Source: Paraburkholderia sprentiae WSM5005 (GTDB taxonomy: Bacteria; Pseudomonadota; Gammaproteobacteria; Burkholderiales; Burkholderiaceae). Taken from it: a DNA stretch of 64,000 bases. Positions 16,384 through 24,889 of the stretch are shown piece by piece. A program made the translations under genes and the position numbers. Under the pieces are notes generated by a model. It had not been told where the DNA came from. It saw only the letters and a program-made list of their open reading frames with translations, and did not search any database. The stretch spans positions 558,001-622,000 of the forward strand of contig NZ_CP017563.2 of NCBI RefSeq assembly GCF_001865575.2, given 5' to 3'. The first letter of the stretch is position 1, and each line of letters begins with the position of its first letter.

Positions 16384-17628
16384 TTAGCCGAAGATGACGG
16401 GAATCGAATGCGGAACGCGCATCATGATCCCGTTGATCTGTGGAGCCGGCGCCGCCGGATCGAGGCGAAGATTGGGCAGGCGGTCGAGAATCGCGTTGAG
16501 CGCGCGCGTCATTTCTACCCGCGCCAGGTGCTGGCCGATGCACACGTGCGGGCCATAGGCGAATGCGAAGTGCCGGTGAACAGCCTTGCGATGGATGTCG
16601 AACTTGTCCGGATCGGCGAAGCGGCTCGGGTCGCGATTGGCGCTGCCCGCCACCACGTCGAGAAATGCGCCCGCGGGAATCTCGACACCGCCGAGCGTGA
16701 CATCACGCGTCGCCATGCGCGACTGCATCAACACGGGCCCGTCCCAGCGCAGAGCCTCCTCGATCGCCGGCGCGACCAGCGTACGATCCTGACGCACCGC
16801 CTCGAGCTGCACCGGATTGCGCAGCAACGCGAGCAACAGCACGCTGGTTGCGCGATAAGTGGTGTCGCCGCCCGCATTCACCAGCTGGCGAAGAAACGAA
16901 ATGACGACTTCTTCCGGTAGCCGCTCACCGTCCACCTCGGCCGTGGCGAGCGAGCTCACCAGATCGTCGCCAGGATGACTGCGGCGCTCGTCGACAAGCC
17001 GCGCGAAATAGGCGCCCAGCTTTGTCGATGCCTCGACGCCATGCTCGACATCGATCGAAACGAGCGTCTGCGCGATGGCGAGCTTGTGAAAGATCTTCAC
17101 GTCTTCCGGCGGCAACGCGAGCTGCCGATAGATGATGTTGAACGGGTAGTGAAGCGTGAACTCGCTGACGAGATCCGCATGTCCGCGATCCATGAATGTC
17201 GACATCAGCTCGCTCACCACCGGGTCGACCAGCGTATCGCCCCATGCCGCGACGGTGTTCGGCAAAAAGGCCTTCTGGAAGATGCGGCGGTAGCGCGGGT
17301 GCTCGGGCGCATCCATGGTCGAGATGCTGCGCCCGAAGCTGATGCCGAGATTGCGCTCGTAGGACTTGTTGGAGAAGGTGGCCGGGTCGCCAAGTATCTT
17401 CGAGACCTCGTCGTATCCGAACACGGAATAATGCGCGACGTCGGACATCGTCAGGTCCGCCGCTCCGCCCATCAGCACGCGGTAGTCACCCTCCTGAACC
17501 GCGGCCTTTTCGCGCAGTTCGGCAATGCGCGGATAAGGGTCCGCATCGGCGCCGTAAGCGAGTGAATCCTCGAAGAAGGGGTTGAACTTCGGATCGTCGA
17601 AGTCCTCGAGTCGCAGCACGCCGGCCAT
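16384..17628 (-). CDS. Cytochrome P450 (distinct from the CYP101-like pair)
   Basis: A 414-residue soluble P450. The heme loop is FAYGPHVCIG with Cys363. The I-helix block is NAGGDTTYRA (251-260), and ExxR is E291-R294. It lacks the GGHWIATRG block of the two CYP101-like P450s and belongs to another bacterial family. The start at 17628 (MAGVLRLED) has GGAGA nine bases upstream; an ATG at 17643 has none. It is the first gene of the leftward operon with the GMC oxidoreductase, diketone hydrolase, esterase, hydratase and lyase. It should use the ferredoxin/reductase pair encoded across the regulator at 18.6-20.2 kb. The substrate is probably the oxygenated skeleton. Confidence 0.92.
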   Translation of the reverse strand: MAGVLRLEDFDDPKFNPFFEDSLAYGADADPYPRIAELREKAAVQEGDYRVLMGGAADLTMSDVAHYSVFGYDEVSKILGDPATFSNKSYERNLGISFGRSISTMDAPEHPRYRRIFQKAFLPNTVAAWGDTLVDPVVSELMSTFMDRGHADLVSEFTLHYPFNIIYRQLALPPEDVKIFHKLAIAQTLVSIDVEHGVEASTKLGAYFARLVDERRSHPGDDLVSSLATAEVDGERLPEEVVISFLRQLVNAGGDTTYRATSVLLLALLRNPVQLEAVRQDRTLVAPAIEEALRWDGPVLMQSRMATRDVTLGGVEIPAGAFLDVVAGSANRDPSRFADPDKFDIHRKAVHRHFAFAYGPHVCIGQHLARVEMTRALNAILDRLPNLRLDPAAPAPQINGIMMRVPHSIPVIFG

Positions 17629-17692
17629 GGTTCTTGTCTCCATTAATCGTTTGTTTGCAGGCACCTCTATGTTTCCGCGAGGTACCAATACG

Positions 17693-17705
17693 TGAACTAT
17701 GTTCT
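17693..17705 (-). promoter_or_regulatory. Island operator upstream of the P450 operon (site c)
   Basis: TGAACTATGTTCT matches 9 of 10 defined positions of TGAACNNNGTTCA. Read on the reverse strand, it follows CAAAAT, a plausible -10 box, directly. It lies 65 bp upstream of the P450 start and 91 bp upstream of the TetR start, so it may control both. Confidence 0.6.
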
Positions 17706-17708
17706 ATT

Positions 17709-17724
17709 TTGCACAAGTGTGCAA
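17709..17724. promoter_or_regulatory. Perfect palindrome next to the regulator gene
   Basis: TTGCACAAGTGTGCAA is a perfect 7+2+7 inverted repeat located 3 bp from operator site c, in the divergent P450/TetR region. It differs in sequence from the island operator. It may be a second regulatory protein's site, or an extra site for the adjacent TetR protein. Confidence 0.5.
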
Positions 17725-17795
17725 GATCGATCTATCATTCGCGGACAGGGATCTCGCGCGCCTTCCGGCGCGCGCCCCGCGATGAAAGGGAAACC

Positions 17796-18524
17796 ATGCC
17801 GTCCAGGACCACGCATGCCGCCAGCAGCCCGGCGACTGCCATCAACGAGCCGCGCGCCACGGCGCGCAGCACGACGCCGGAGCGCATTCTCGATACGGCC
17901 GAGCGGCTGTTCGCGATGCACGGCTACTTCGGCACGTCGATTCGCGACATCATGCAGAGCTGTGGCATGGAATTGAGCCTCGCGCGGTACCACTTCGGCA
18001 GCAAAGACGCGCTGTTTCAGCAGGCGATCGGCCGCCGCGCAGCGGTGATCAGCCGGCAGGTCATCGAATCGCTCGAGGCCGAACTGGCAGCGCTGCAAGA
18101 CAAGCGTCCGGACGTGGAGGCAATCGTGACCGCACTTTCCGCCCCGGCGTTCGCGCATCTGAAAAGCGGCGATCCGGGGTGGCGAAACTATCTGCGCCTG
18201 CTCACCCAGATTGGCTGCCTTCTGGAGCGCCCCGACCTCACAGCGCCGTTTTATGACCAATACGCGCCTGCGGCCGCGCGCTACCGGGACGCCTTCGCCA
18301 ACGCACTGCCCCGCGTCACGCGGGAAACCGTCGACCTGGTGCAGCACTTCGTCGAGTCCGTGTTTCATCTCGTGCTCAACGAGCTTTACGCGCAGGAAGC
18401 GCGATCCGGAGCGAGGGCACTCACGACAGCACATATCGAGCGCATGCGCACCTATCTGATTCGTTTCGCGGTGGGCGGCATCGAGGCGATGGTCAGCTCC
18501 GCCTCGGCACAACGGGGTTCATGA
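17796..18524 (+). CDS. TetR-family transcriptional regulator, probable regulator of the island
   Basis: A 242-residue TetR/AcrR-type repressor. The helix-turn-helix is at about 49-68 (SIRDIMQSCGMELSLARYHF, the last helix ending in the usual YHFGSKDALF). The C-terminal part is a ligand-binding helical domain with no recognisable effector signature. The ATG at 17796 follows AAAGGG. The gene is flanked by copies of the island operator on both sides (17693-17705 and 18560-18572). This is the classic arrangement for a local, autoregulated repressor, and makes it the best candidate to bind all nine sites. The effector is probably a pathway acyl-CoA or the substrate, by analogy with KstR-type regulators; this is inference. 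Confidence 0.88.
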   Translation: MPSRTTHAASSPATAINEPRATARSTTPERILDTAERLFAMHGYFGTSIRDIMQSCGMELSLARYHFGSKDALFQQAIGRRAAVISRQVIESLEAELAALQDKRPDVEAIVTALSAPAFAHLKSGDPGWRNYLRLLTQIGCLLERPDLTAPFYDQYAPAAARYRDAFANALPRVTRETVDLVQHFVESVFHLVLNELYAQEARSGARALTTAHIERMRTYLIRFAVGGIEAMVSSASAQRGS

Positions 18525-18527
18525 GCA

Positions 18528-18572
18528 TTGACAGTCCCGGCGACCGTCGTTCACACTTTAGAACATTATTCA
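18528..18572 (+). promoter_or_regulatory. Promoter and operator for the ferredoxin reductase unit (site d)
   Basis: TTGACA (18528-18533), an 18-nt spacer and a weak -10 CACACT (18552-18557) are followed two bases later by the operator copy AGAACATTATTCA (18560-18572, 8 of 10). A second degenerate copy, CGACCGTCGTTCA (18541-18553, 8 of 10), overlaps the spacer. The unit begins at 18625. Confidence 0.55.
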
Positions 18573-18624
18573 GACCTGCTCTGGCCGCAGCACGCCTGCG
18601 GCCGTACGAGATGGAGTTAGCCTC

Positions 18625-19887
18625 ATGACAGCTGGAGATGCAGAGAACACCGCGCTGATCGTCGGCGCGGGTCACGCAGCGGGAGAATGCGCGACCGCGA
18701 TCCGCGAACAGGGCTGGACGGGACGCATCGTGATGGTCGGAGAAGAACCGCATTTGCCCTACCAACGGCCGCCGCTCTCGAAAGCATTCCTGTCGGGCGA
18801 ATCGACCGCCGAGCAGCTCTACCTGAAACCACTGTCGACGTACGACAAAGCGCGGGTCGAGTTCATCCCGAACACGCGCGCGCAGCGCATCGACCGTGAC
18901 GCGAAACGGGTCGCGCTGTCCAACGGCAGCGAAATCGGCTATACGAAACTCGTTCTGGCCACCGGCGGCCGCGCGCGGCGCCTCGCGTTGCCGGGTATCG
19001 AAGCGATCGAGAAGCTGCAGAATTTTCACTACCTGCGCACGCTCGACCACGTCGCGCGCATTCGAAACCAGTTTCATGCCGGCTCGCGCCTCGTGATCAT
19101 CGGCGGTGGATATATCGGGCTGGAGGTGGCTGCGGTAGCCGTGAAGCGCGGCTTGCACGTCACCGTGCTCGAAGCGTTGCCGCGCGTTCTCGCGCGCGTC
19201 ACCGCTCCCGAGCTGTCCACGTTCTACGAGGAAGTTCACCGCGAAGCCGGAGTCGACATCCGTACCAACGCGATCGTGAGTGGCTTCGAACTGGACGCAT
19301 CCGGCGACGCCATTGCCGCCGTGTGCTGCGCGGACGGCACGCGCGTCGCGGCGGATCTCGTCATCGTCGGCGTGGGACTGGAGCCCGCCACCGAACTCGC
19401 GCAAGCGGCCGGCCTTGCCGTCGACAACGGCATCATGGTCGACGAGCACACGCGTACATCGGACCCGGACATTTTCGCGGTCGGGGACTGCACCAATCAC
19501 CCCAACCCTTCCCTCGGCCGCCGCCTGCGTCTCGAGTCGGTCCCTAACGCGCTGGAGCAGGCCCGCACCGCCGCTGCGTCGCTGTGCGGCAAGGAGCGGG
19601 TCTACAACAGCGTGCCATGGTTCTGGTCCGACCAATACGATCTGAAGCTCAAGATGGTCGGCTTGTCCCTCGGCTACGACGAGTTCGTCCTGCGCGGCGA
19701 TCCCGATACCCGCTCTTTCTCGGCGTTTTATCTCAAGGGCGGCGTCATGCTTGCAGCCGATACGGTCAGCCGTGTACCCGACTTCGTGCTGGCCAAGCGG
19801 TTCGTTGCCGAAAAAATACCGGTCCGGGCTGCCGATCTCGCCAACGAATCAATTCCGTTGAAAAGTCTGCTTCCGCAGTCCAATTAA
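18625..19887 (+). CDS. Ferredoxin reductase, putidaredoxin reductase-like
   Basis: A 420-residue FAD/NADH-dependent oxidoreductase of the CamA/rubredoxin-reductase group. It has two Rossmann motifs (LIVGAGHAAGE near 11 and LVIIGGGYIGLE near 155), the YQRPPLSK block near 47 and the FAD-binding IFAVGDCTNH near 288. It moves electrons from NADH to a [2Fe-2S] ferredoxin, whose gene follows 21 bp downstream. It is the only dedicated P450 reductase seen and so probably serves all three P450s, and perhaps the Rieske oxygenase. It is transcribed rightward from operator site d. Confidence 0.94.
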   Translation: MTAGDAENTALIVGAGHAAGECATAIREQGWTGRIVMVGEEPHLPYQRPPLSKAFLSGESTAEQLYLKPLSTYDKARVEFIPNTRAQRIDRDAKRVALSNGSEIGYTKLVLATGGRARRLALPGIEAIEKLQNFHYLRTLDHVARIRNQFHAGSRLVIIGGGYIGLEVAAVAVKRGLHVTVLEALPRVLARVTAPELSTFYEEVHREAGVDIRTNAIVSGFELDASGDAIAAVCCADGTRVAADLVIVGVGLEPATELAQAAGLAVDNGIMVDEHTRTSDPDIFAVGDCTNHPNPSLGRRLRLESVPNALEQARTAAASLCGKERVYNSVPWFWSDQYDLKLKMVGLSLGYDEFVLRGDPDTRSFSAFYLKGGVMLAADTVSRVPDFVLAKRFVAEKIPVRAADLANESIPLKSLLPQSN

Positions 19888-19908
19888 TTTTTCAGAGGTT
19901 CACAAGCC

Positions 19909-20229
19909 ATGCCGCTCATTCGATTCATCCAGCCGGACGGCAGCGAGGCCGCCGTCAGCGCCAACGTTGGTGATTCAGTCATGCAAACGGCGGTGAACAA
20001 TCAGATCCCGGGCATTCTCGGCGATTGCGGCGGCAGCTGCAGCTGCGCAACCTGTCACGCGTACGTCGACGACACCTGGCGCAGCCACATGCCGGCAGCC
20101 GAATCCTATGAAGTCGACATGCTCAGCTGCGCGATGGACGTGCGCGAAAACAGCCGTCTGACATGCCAGATCTTCATGACGCCGGAACTGGACGGGCTGG
20201 TGGTGCGTCTGCCCGGTTCGGCGGAGTAA
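19909..20229 (+). CDS. [2Fe-2S] ferredoxin, putidaredoxin-like
   Basis: A 106-residue adrenodoxin/putidaredoxin-type ferredoxin. The cluster ligands are C40, C46, C49 and C86, with the CxxxxxCxxC spacing of putidaredoxin, whose ligands are at almost the same numbers. An extra cysteine, C44, lies within the loop. An AGAGG site precedes the ATG at 19909. It carries electrons from the reductase encoded immediately upstream to P450s. The class I system, together with two CYP101-like P450s in the same island, closely parallels the camphor hydroxylase system. Confidence 0.95.
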   Translation: MPLIRFIQPDGSEAAVSANVGDSVMQTAVNNQIPGILGDCGGSCSCATCHAYVDDTWRSHMPAAESYEVDMLSCAMDVRENSRLTCQIFMTPELDGLVVRLPGSAE

Positions 20230-20234
20230 GCGCA

Positions 20235-21011
20235 ATGGGCACGCAGGCCTCCCGCACGACGCTGATCACCGGCGCTGCCTCAGGCATGGGCGCGGCGCTG
20301 GCGCGGCATCTGACAACGCTCGGCGAACGGGTGATCGGCGTCGATCTCCACGACGCGGAAATTTGCGCGGACCTCACTGTCCCGGCGGAGCGCGCGGCGC
20401 TCGTCGAGCGCGTGCGGCGCCTCGCGCCGTCGATCGATGCAGTGGTCGCGTGCGCCGGCGTGTCGCCCCCTGTGCCCGGCGACACGCTGGTGGCGGTGAA
20501 TTACTTCGGCGTTACCGATCTGCTGCCGCGCCTGTTGCCGCTCCTGCAGCGCGCGAGCGAGCCACGGGTCGTGGTGATCTCATCGCTCGCCTCGCTTCAT
20601 CCGGTCGATGCGCGCCTCGTCGCGTTGTGCCTCGAGAGCGACGAAGCCGCCGCACGCGACCATGCGGCAAAGATCGGCGCGCAAAGCTATGCGTCGTCCA
20701 AGCGCGCGCTGACGCAATGGATACGGCGCACGGCTGTGCTGCCCGGCTGGGCCGACGCGGGCGTGTTGCTCAACGGCGTCGCGCCGGGCATCGTAAAGAC
20801 GCCGATGGTCGCGCCGCTGCTGGAGACGGCCCAGGGGCGCGAGGCGCTTGCCGCCGGCGTACCCACGGCCGTGCATGACTATGCAACCGCTGAACAGATC
20901 GTGCCGCTCCTTGCGTTCCTCGCCAGTCCCGCCAATGGCTACATGGTGGGCCAGATCCCGTTCATCGATGGCGGTGCCGACGTGCTCTTGCGTGGGGAAG
21001 CGGCGCTGTAA
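20235..21011 (+). CDS. SDR, 3-alpha-hydroxysteroid dehydrogenase/carbonyl reductase (HsdA)-like
   Basis: A 258-residue short-chain dehydrogenase that starts 5 bp after the ferredoxin stop. It has GAASGMGAAL at 13-22, a shortened Rossmann domain running directly into VIGVDLHDAEICADLT, LVAVNYFGVTDLL near 85, catalytic serine at 116-117, Y152 and K156, and a C-terminal FIDGG. This short arrangement is characteristic of Comamonas 3-alpha-HSD/carbonyl reductase and relatives, which interconvert alcohols and ketones on steroids and other carbonyls. It is likely to oxidise a P450-generated secondary alcohol. Steroid specificity is not established by sequence alone. Confidence 0.85.
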   Translation: MGTQASRTTLITGAASGMGAALARHLTTLGERVIGVDLHDAEICADLTVPAERAALVERVRRLAPSIDAVVACAGVSPPVPGDTLVAVNYFGVTDLLPRLLPLLQRASEPRVVVISSLASLHPVDARLVALCLESDEAAARDHAAKIGAQSYASSKRALTQWIRRTAVLPGWADAGVLLNGVAPGIVKTPMVAPLLETAQGREALAAGVPTAVHDYATAEQIVPLLAFLASPANGYMVGQIPFIDGGADVLLRGEAAL

Positions 21012-21039
21012 CACGCAAGAGCCGAACCCGAGACCGCGC

Positions 21040-21618
21040 TTACGGCACCTTCGTCAACGCGTCGATCGCGTGCTGTTCGCTCGTGCTCCAGAACGCCGCC
21101 CAGGTCGGAAATCCTTGCGGAAGGCGCGGCTGATACCGGTCGCCTTCATATTTGCCGGGCCAGTGCTGGAAGCGCGGCGCACCGGGGCGAGCGAGCCAGT
21201 CCGTCGAATACCAATGCTGTTCGTCGCGACGCTCGAAGCACCACTGCCCGTCGCGCCGCACGTAGTGATCGAAGTAGCAGATCGCCATCACCACCCACGC
21301 TCCGTTGTCCTCGTGCTCCGCGCGGCAATACACGCTTCCGGTCGCACTATCGGCATCGACGAAATCGACGACGTGGCCGCAGATCTGGTGGATGCTGCGA
21401 TAAAAGCCGCGCAGAACATGCCCGGATCCGAAGAACGTCTTCAACGCCGCGCGCCCGACGCCCCATCGGCCGCAATCGACGTCTTCGGAAAACAGTTGCA
21501 CGAGGCCGTCCAGATCCCGCGAATCGACCGCGAGCGCGTATCGGACCGGCAGCTGTTGGATGGCGAGCTGCGCCTCGATGCGTTCGATACGCGCGAGCAG
21601 CGCTGAATCCGTCGTCAT
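21040..21618 (-). CDS. SnoaL/NTF2-like protein
   Basis: A 192-residue protein with the cone-shaped NTF2 fold seen in SnoaL-like cyclases, scytalone dehydratase and ketosteroid isomerase. It begins with a helix (LLARIERIEAQLAIQQLPVRYALAVDSRD), followed by LFSEDVD and later HYVRRDGQWCFERRD. The catalytic role is unknown; dehydration or isomerisation of a cyclic intermediate is plausible. It is the last gene of the 13-gene leftward operon starting at 34.4 kb, and its ATG overlaps the stop of the upstream SDR gene (ATGA). Rieske oxygenase beta subunits share this fold, but the sequence does not look like one. Confidence 0.75.
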   Translation of the reverse strand: MTTDSALLARIERIEAQLAIQQLPVRYALAVDSRDLDGLVQLFSEDVDCGRWGVGRAALKTFFGSGHVLRGFYRSIHQICGHVVDFVDADSATGSVYCRAEHEDNGAWVVMAICYFDHYVRRDGQWCFERRDEQHWYSTDWLARPGAPRFQHWPGKYEGDRYQPRLPQGFPTWAAFWSTSEQHAIDALTKVP

Positions 21619-22448
21619 GGCTGTCCCTTCGAAGCATTGGCCACGGCGGCCGGGCGCGCGCGGATCTCGTCGGCATAGTAGGGCTGATGTGAAAGAAGTC
21701 CCCCATCGACATTGAACACCTGGCCTGTGACGAACGCCGCCTCATCCGAAGCGAGATACACGACCGTGTGTGCAATGTCTTCGGGCTGCCCGAGCCGAGG
21801 CGTGAGATGGTGGCTCAGCATCATCTCCCCGATCTCCCCCGCGTAGTACGCTCGGGTCACCGGCGTGACGATCAGGCCCGGCGCAATCGCATTGCAGCGT
21901 ATCCCCTCCTTGCCGTGCTGCGCGGCGACGTAGCGCGTCAGCGCCTCGATACCGGCCTTGCAGACACCGTACGCGCTGTACCCCAACGCGCCCGCCTGAG
22001 CGGCACCCGAAGAGGTATTGATAATCGAACCGCCGCCTCGTGCGCGCATGAGCGGCAGCGCATACCGCGAAGCCAGCATGGTGCCGCGAAGATTGATGCG
22101 CATCGTGTCGTCCCAGACGGCGACGTCGACTGTCTCGACCGCCGCATCGACCGTACTGGAAAGGGATGTGGCCGCGGCGTTGTTATGCAGGATATCGAGC
22201 CCACCCCAGGTCTTCAGCGTCAGATCGAACAATGCCCCGATCGAACTTTCGTCGCCGATATCGACGCGCGCCGCAACCGCCTCGCCGCCGGCATCCTTGA
22301 TACGGCGAACCTGCTCCTGGGCGCCTTCGAAATTCAGGTCCGCCACGACGAGCAAGGCGCCCTCCTGCGCGAGCCTCGCGGCACAGGCAGCGCCGATCCC
22401 GGATGCGGCCCCGGTCACGATGGCGATCTTTTGCTTCACACGTTGCAT
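21615..22448 (-). CDS. Short-chain dehydrogenase/reductase
   Basis: A 277-residue classical SDR. It has VTGAASGIGAACAARLA near 11-27, HNNAAAT near 87, an active-site serine in IINTSSGAA, YGVCK as the tyrosine-lysine pair, and a C-terminal NVDGGLLSHQPYYAD. The preference is probably for NAD, since an aspartate follows the second strand (VVADLN). It oxidises or reduces a pathway hydroxy/keto group. Its start is preceded by GGGGAGC and it overlaps the SnoaL-like gene. The substrate is unknown; a 3-hydroxyacyl-CoA is likely, given the acyl-CoA dehydrogenase genes just upstream. Confidence 0.88.
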   Translation of the reverse strand: MQRVKQKIAIVTGAASGIGAACAARLAQEGALLVVADLNFEGAQEQVRRIKDAGGEAVAARVDIGDESSIGALFDLTLKTWGGLDILHNNAAATSLSSTVDAAVETVDVAVWDDTMRINLRGTMLASRYALPLMRARGGGSIINTSSGAAQAGALGYSAYGVCKAGIEALTRYVAAQHGKEGIRCNAIAPGLIVTPVTRAYYAGEIGEMMLSHHLTPRLGQPEDIAHTVVYLASDEAAFVTGQVFNVDGGLLSHQPYYADEIRARPAAVANASKGQP

Positions 22449-22463
22449 GGTCTGCTCCCCGTC

Positions 22464-23606
22464 TCACGCCGTTATCGGTGTCTGGCCGCCTGCCGCAACG
22501 CGGTCGAGATGAAAGTCGATGTCGCCGAACATCTTCTCCATCATCGTCATCTTGCGGAAGTAGTGCCCTACTGGGTATTCCTCGGTGAGCCCCATGCCAC
22601 CGTGCAACTGGATGCCCTGCGCGCAAACGAAGCGATTGGCGCGCGCCGCAACGGCTTTGGCCGCCGAGATGACGCGGCTGCGTTCGGCCGCCGGGCCGTT
22701 CAGGTGCGCGATCCCGCAGTACAGCATCGAGCGCGCCTCCTGCGTGGCGACGAACATCTCGGCCATGCGATGCTGCAACGCCTGGAACTTGCCGATAGGT
22801 TGGCCGAACTGCGAGCGTCCCTTGAGGTACGCCGAGGTCATCGCCATCACGGCTTCCATCATGCCGAGGCTCTCGGCCACGCTCGCGAGACTGGCGAGTT
22901 CCGTGGCTTGCGTGAGCACCTCCAGCGCGCGTTCCGGTCCGACGATCAATGCATCTTCACTGAGCTCGACGTTGTGCAGGTCGACATCCGCGGCACGCGA
23001 TCCATCGAGTAAGCGGTACGACCGGCACGTCACGCCCGCGGCCCGGCGATCGACAAGAAAAACACCTACGCCTTGCGATGCACCTTCCACTCGCGCGGTC
23101 ACGAGCAGCTGGTCTGCCGACGCGCCGGCGATCACCAACGTCTTCGCGCCGCCGATCAGATAACCCGAGGCTGTCTTGAGCGCGTGCGTTCGTGCGTGGC
23201 ATCCCAGCTTGTATCGGCTGCCCGCTTCGCTGTCCGCGAGCGACAGCAGGAGCTTGCCGTCGATGACGGCGGGCAGCAGCGTCTCACGCTGGCGCGGCGC
23301 ATCGCCTCGTTCGATGATCGTGGCGCACAGCAGCGCCGTCTGCACGACCGGCTCGAGCACCATACCGCGGCCGAGCGCCTCCATGACGATCGCCGTTTCA
23401 ACGAACGAGCACCCGATTCCGCCGACGTCTTCCGGCATGGTCAGCCCGAGCCAGCCAAGTTCTGCGTATGCGCGCCAATGTTCGCGACTGAAGCCCTCTT
23501 GCCCCGCCGCGATGCGCGTGCGTGCCTCGAATCCATACTCCTGCTGAACGTAGCGTTCTGCACCGTCCTTCAGCATCAATTGCTCTTCTGAGAGGTTGAA
23601 GTCCAT
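22464..23606 (-). CDS. Acyl-CoA dehydrogenase, smaller subunit of a two-gene pair (pair 1)
   Basis: A 380-residue acyl-CoA dehydrogenase-fold protein. It has the QLHGGMGLTEEYPVGHYFRK block near the C-terminus, but the position that carries the catalytic glutamate in homotetrameric enzymes (EGT) reads FGDIDFHL. This is typical of the non-catalytic or FAD-completing partner of heteromeric alpha2beta2 steroid-type dehydrogenases (FadE26/27, FadE28/29). Its partner lies 2 bp upstream. Together they would introduce a 2,3-double bond into a bulky acyl-CoA, passing electrons to ETF. Similar partners are at 48304 and 53623. Confidence 0.9.
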   Translation of the reverse strand: MDFNLSEEQLMLKDGAERYVQQEYGFEARTRIAAGQEGFSREHWRAYAELGWLGLTMPEDVGGIGCSFVETAIVMEALGRGMVLEPVVQTALLCATIIERGDAPRQRETLLPAVIDGKLLLSLADSEAGSRYKLGCHARTHALKTASGYLIGGAKTLVIAGASADQLLVTARVEGASQGVGVFLVDRRAAGVTCRSYRLLDGSRAADVDLHNVELSEDALIVGPERALEVLTQATELASLASVAESLGMMEAVMAMTSAYLKGRSQFGQPIGKFQALQHRMAEMFVATQEARSMLYCGIAHLNGPAAERSRVISAAKAVAARANRFVCAQGIQLHGGMGLTEEYPVGHYFRKMTMMEKMFGDIDFHLDRVAAGGQTPITA

Positions 23607-23608
23607 GG

Positions 23609-24811
23609 CTAGAGTCCGAATGCCAGCTTGGCGATGATGTTCTTCTGCACTTCGCGCGCGCCGCCATAGATCGTGGATGCGCGCGCGATCAGATAGCCCG
23701 ACGTGCGGCCGCCGGTGTAGTCCGGCCAGTTTTCGTCGATCGACAGATCATCATGCGGCGCGCCGTGGTCGTCGAAGCGCAATACGCGGGGACCCAGTGC
23801 GTCCATTTGCAGTTGCGTCACACGCTGTTGCATCTCCGACCCGCTGATCTTCAGCGCGGAGACGACCGCATCGAGGTTGCGCTCGCTCTTCTCTTGCGCA
23901 AGGATGCGCAGCACCGACCATTCGAGCGCCAACAGGTCCGCTTCGACCTCGGCGACCTTGCGCGCGAACCCGGGTGTGTCGATGAGCGGCAGGCCGTCCA
24001 CCCTCTCCTGCGCAGCAATGTCTTTCGCGCGTCGCAGCTCGCGTTTGTTGAAGTACAGGAACGCGCTCGCCGTGCGCTCCTTCTCGAGCAGGTACTTCGC
24101 ATAGGTCCATCCCATGCCGGCCTCGCCCACGAGATGCGACTTCGGCACGCGCACGTTCTCGAGGAACACTTCATTCAGGCCCCGGCCGCCCTCGATCGAA
24201 ACGATCGGACGCACCGTGATGCCCGGCGTGTCCATTTTGACCAGCAGGAAGGAGATGCCGCGTTGCGGCTTGACGGTCGCATCGGTCTTGACGAGGAAGA
24301 ATCCCCAATCGGCAATCGTTGCGTCGCTGGTCCAGATCTTCTGGCCGTTGATCACGTACTCGTCACCGTCGAGCACGGCCGTGGTCTTCAGTCCAGCCAG
24401 ATCCGAGCCCGCGTTCGGTTCCGAAAAGCCCTGGCACCAGAACTCGTCGCCACGCAGAATAGGTCCGAGAAAACGCTTCTTCTGCCAGTCCGAGCCGAAC
24501 GCGATGATGACGGGCGCCACCATCTGCGTCGATTGCCACCCATAGTCCATCGCATCGGCGTTGTACAGCTCTTCCATGAAGATATGCTTGCGAAGCGCGC
24601 TCCAGCCGGTGCCGCCATGTTCGACCGGCCAATGGGGCGCACCCCAGCCGCGCTCGTACAGAATGCGCTGCCATCTGCGGATATCGTCGCGCGCCGGCGG
24701 ATGCACGCCAACCCGCCAGCGGCGCGAAATGTCGGCCGGCGCCTGCTCATCGAAAAACTTTCTGACTGCCTGACGAAACGATTCGTCTTCCTCGCTATAG
24801 CCGAAATGCAT
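23609..24811 (-). CDS. Acyl-CoA dehydrogenase, larger subunit of pair 1
   Basis: A 400-residue acyl-CoA dehydrogenase. It has FSEPNAGSDLAGLKT for FAD/substrate binding, INGQKIWTSDA, and the helix YAKYLLEKERT, whose glutamate corresponds to the catalytic base used by FadE26- and isovaleryl-type enzymes. The C-terminus GGAREVQKNIIAKLAFGL completes the FAD site. It is coupled to the smaller subunit downstream (2-bp gap). The size difference and motif split between the two support one heterotetrameric enzyme, as for cholesterol side-chain dehydrogenases. Confidence 0.92.
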   Translation of the reverse strand: MHFGYSEEDESFRQAVRKFFDEQAPADISRRWRVGVHPPARDDIRRWQRILYERGWGAPHWPVEHGGTGWSALRKHIFMEELYNADAMDYGWQSTQMVAPVIIAFGSDWQKKRFLGPILRGDEFWCQGFSEPNAGSDLAGLKTTAVLDGDEYVINGQKIWTSDATIADWGFFLVKTDATVKPQRGISFLLVKMDTPGITVRPIVSIEGGRGLNEVFLENVRVPKSHLVGEAGMGWTYAKYLLEKERTASAFLYFNKRELRRAKDIAAQERVDGLPLIDTPGFARKVAEVEADLLALEWSVLRILAQEKSERNLDAVVSALKISGSEMQQRVTQLQMDALGPRVLRFDDHGAPHDDLSIDENWPDYTGGRTSGYLIARASTIYGGAREVQKNIIAKLAFGL

Positions 24812-24889
24812 GCCTGACTCCTGAAGCTCTTTCGCCCTCGTTGGTCTGCTCTGTCGCGCCGCTGCGCCACGCTTGCGCGAGTGCGCCGC

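Noticed and set aside
21040..21618. The SnoaL-like protein as the missing beta subunit of the Rieske oxygenase
   Set aside because: The fold is shared, but the sequence lacks beta-subunit features and the gene is at the far end of the operon, 11 kb from the alpha subunit.
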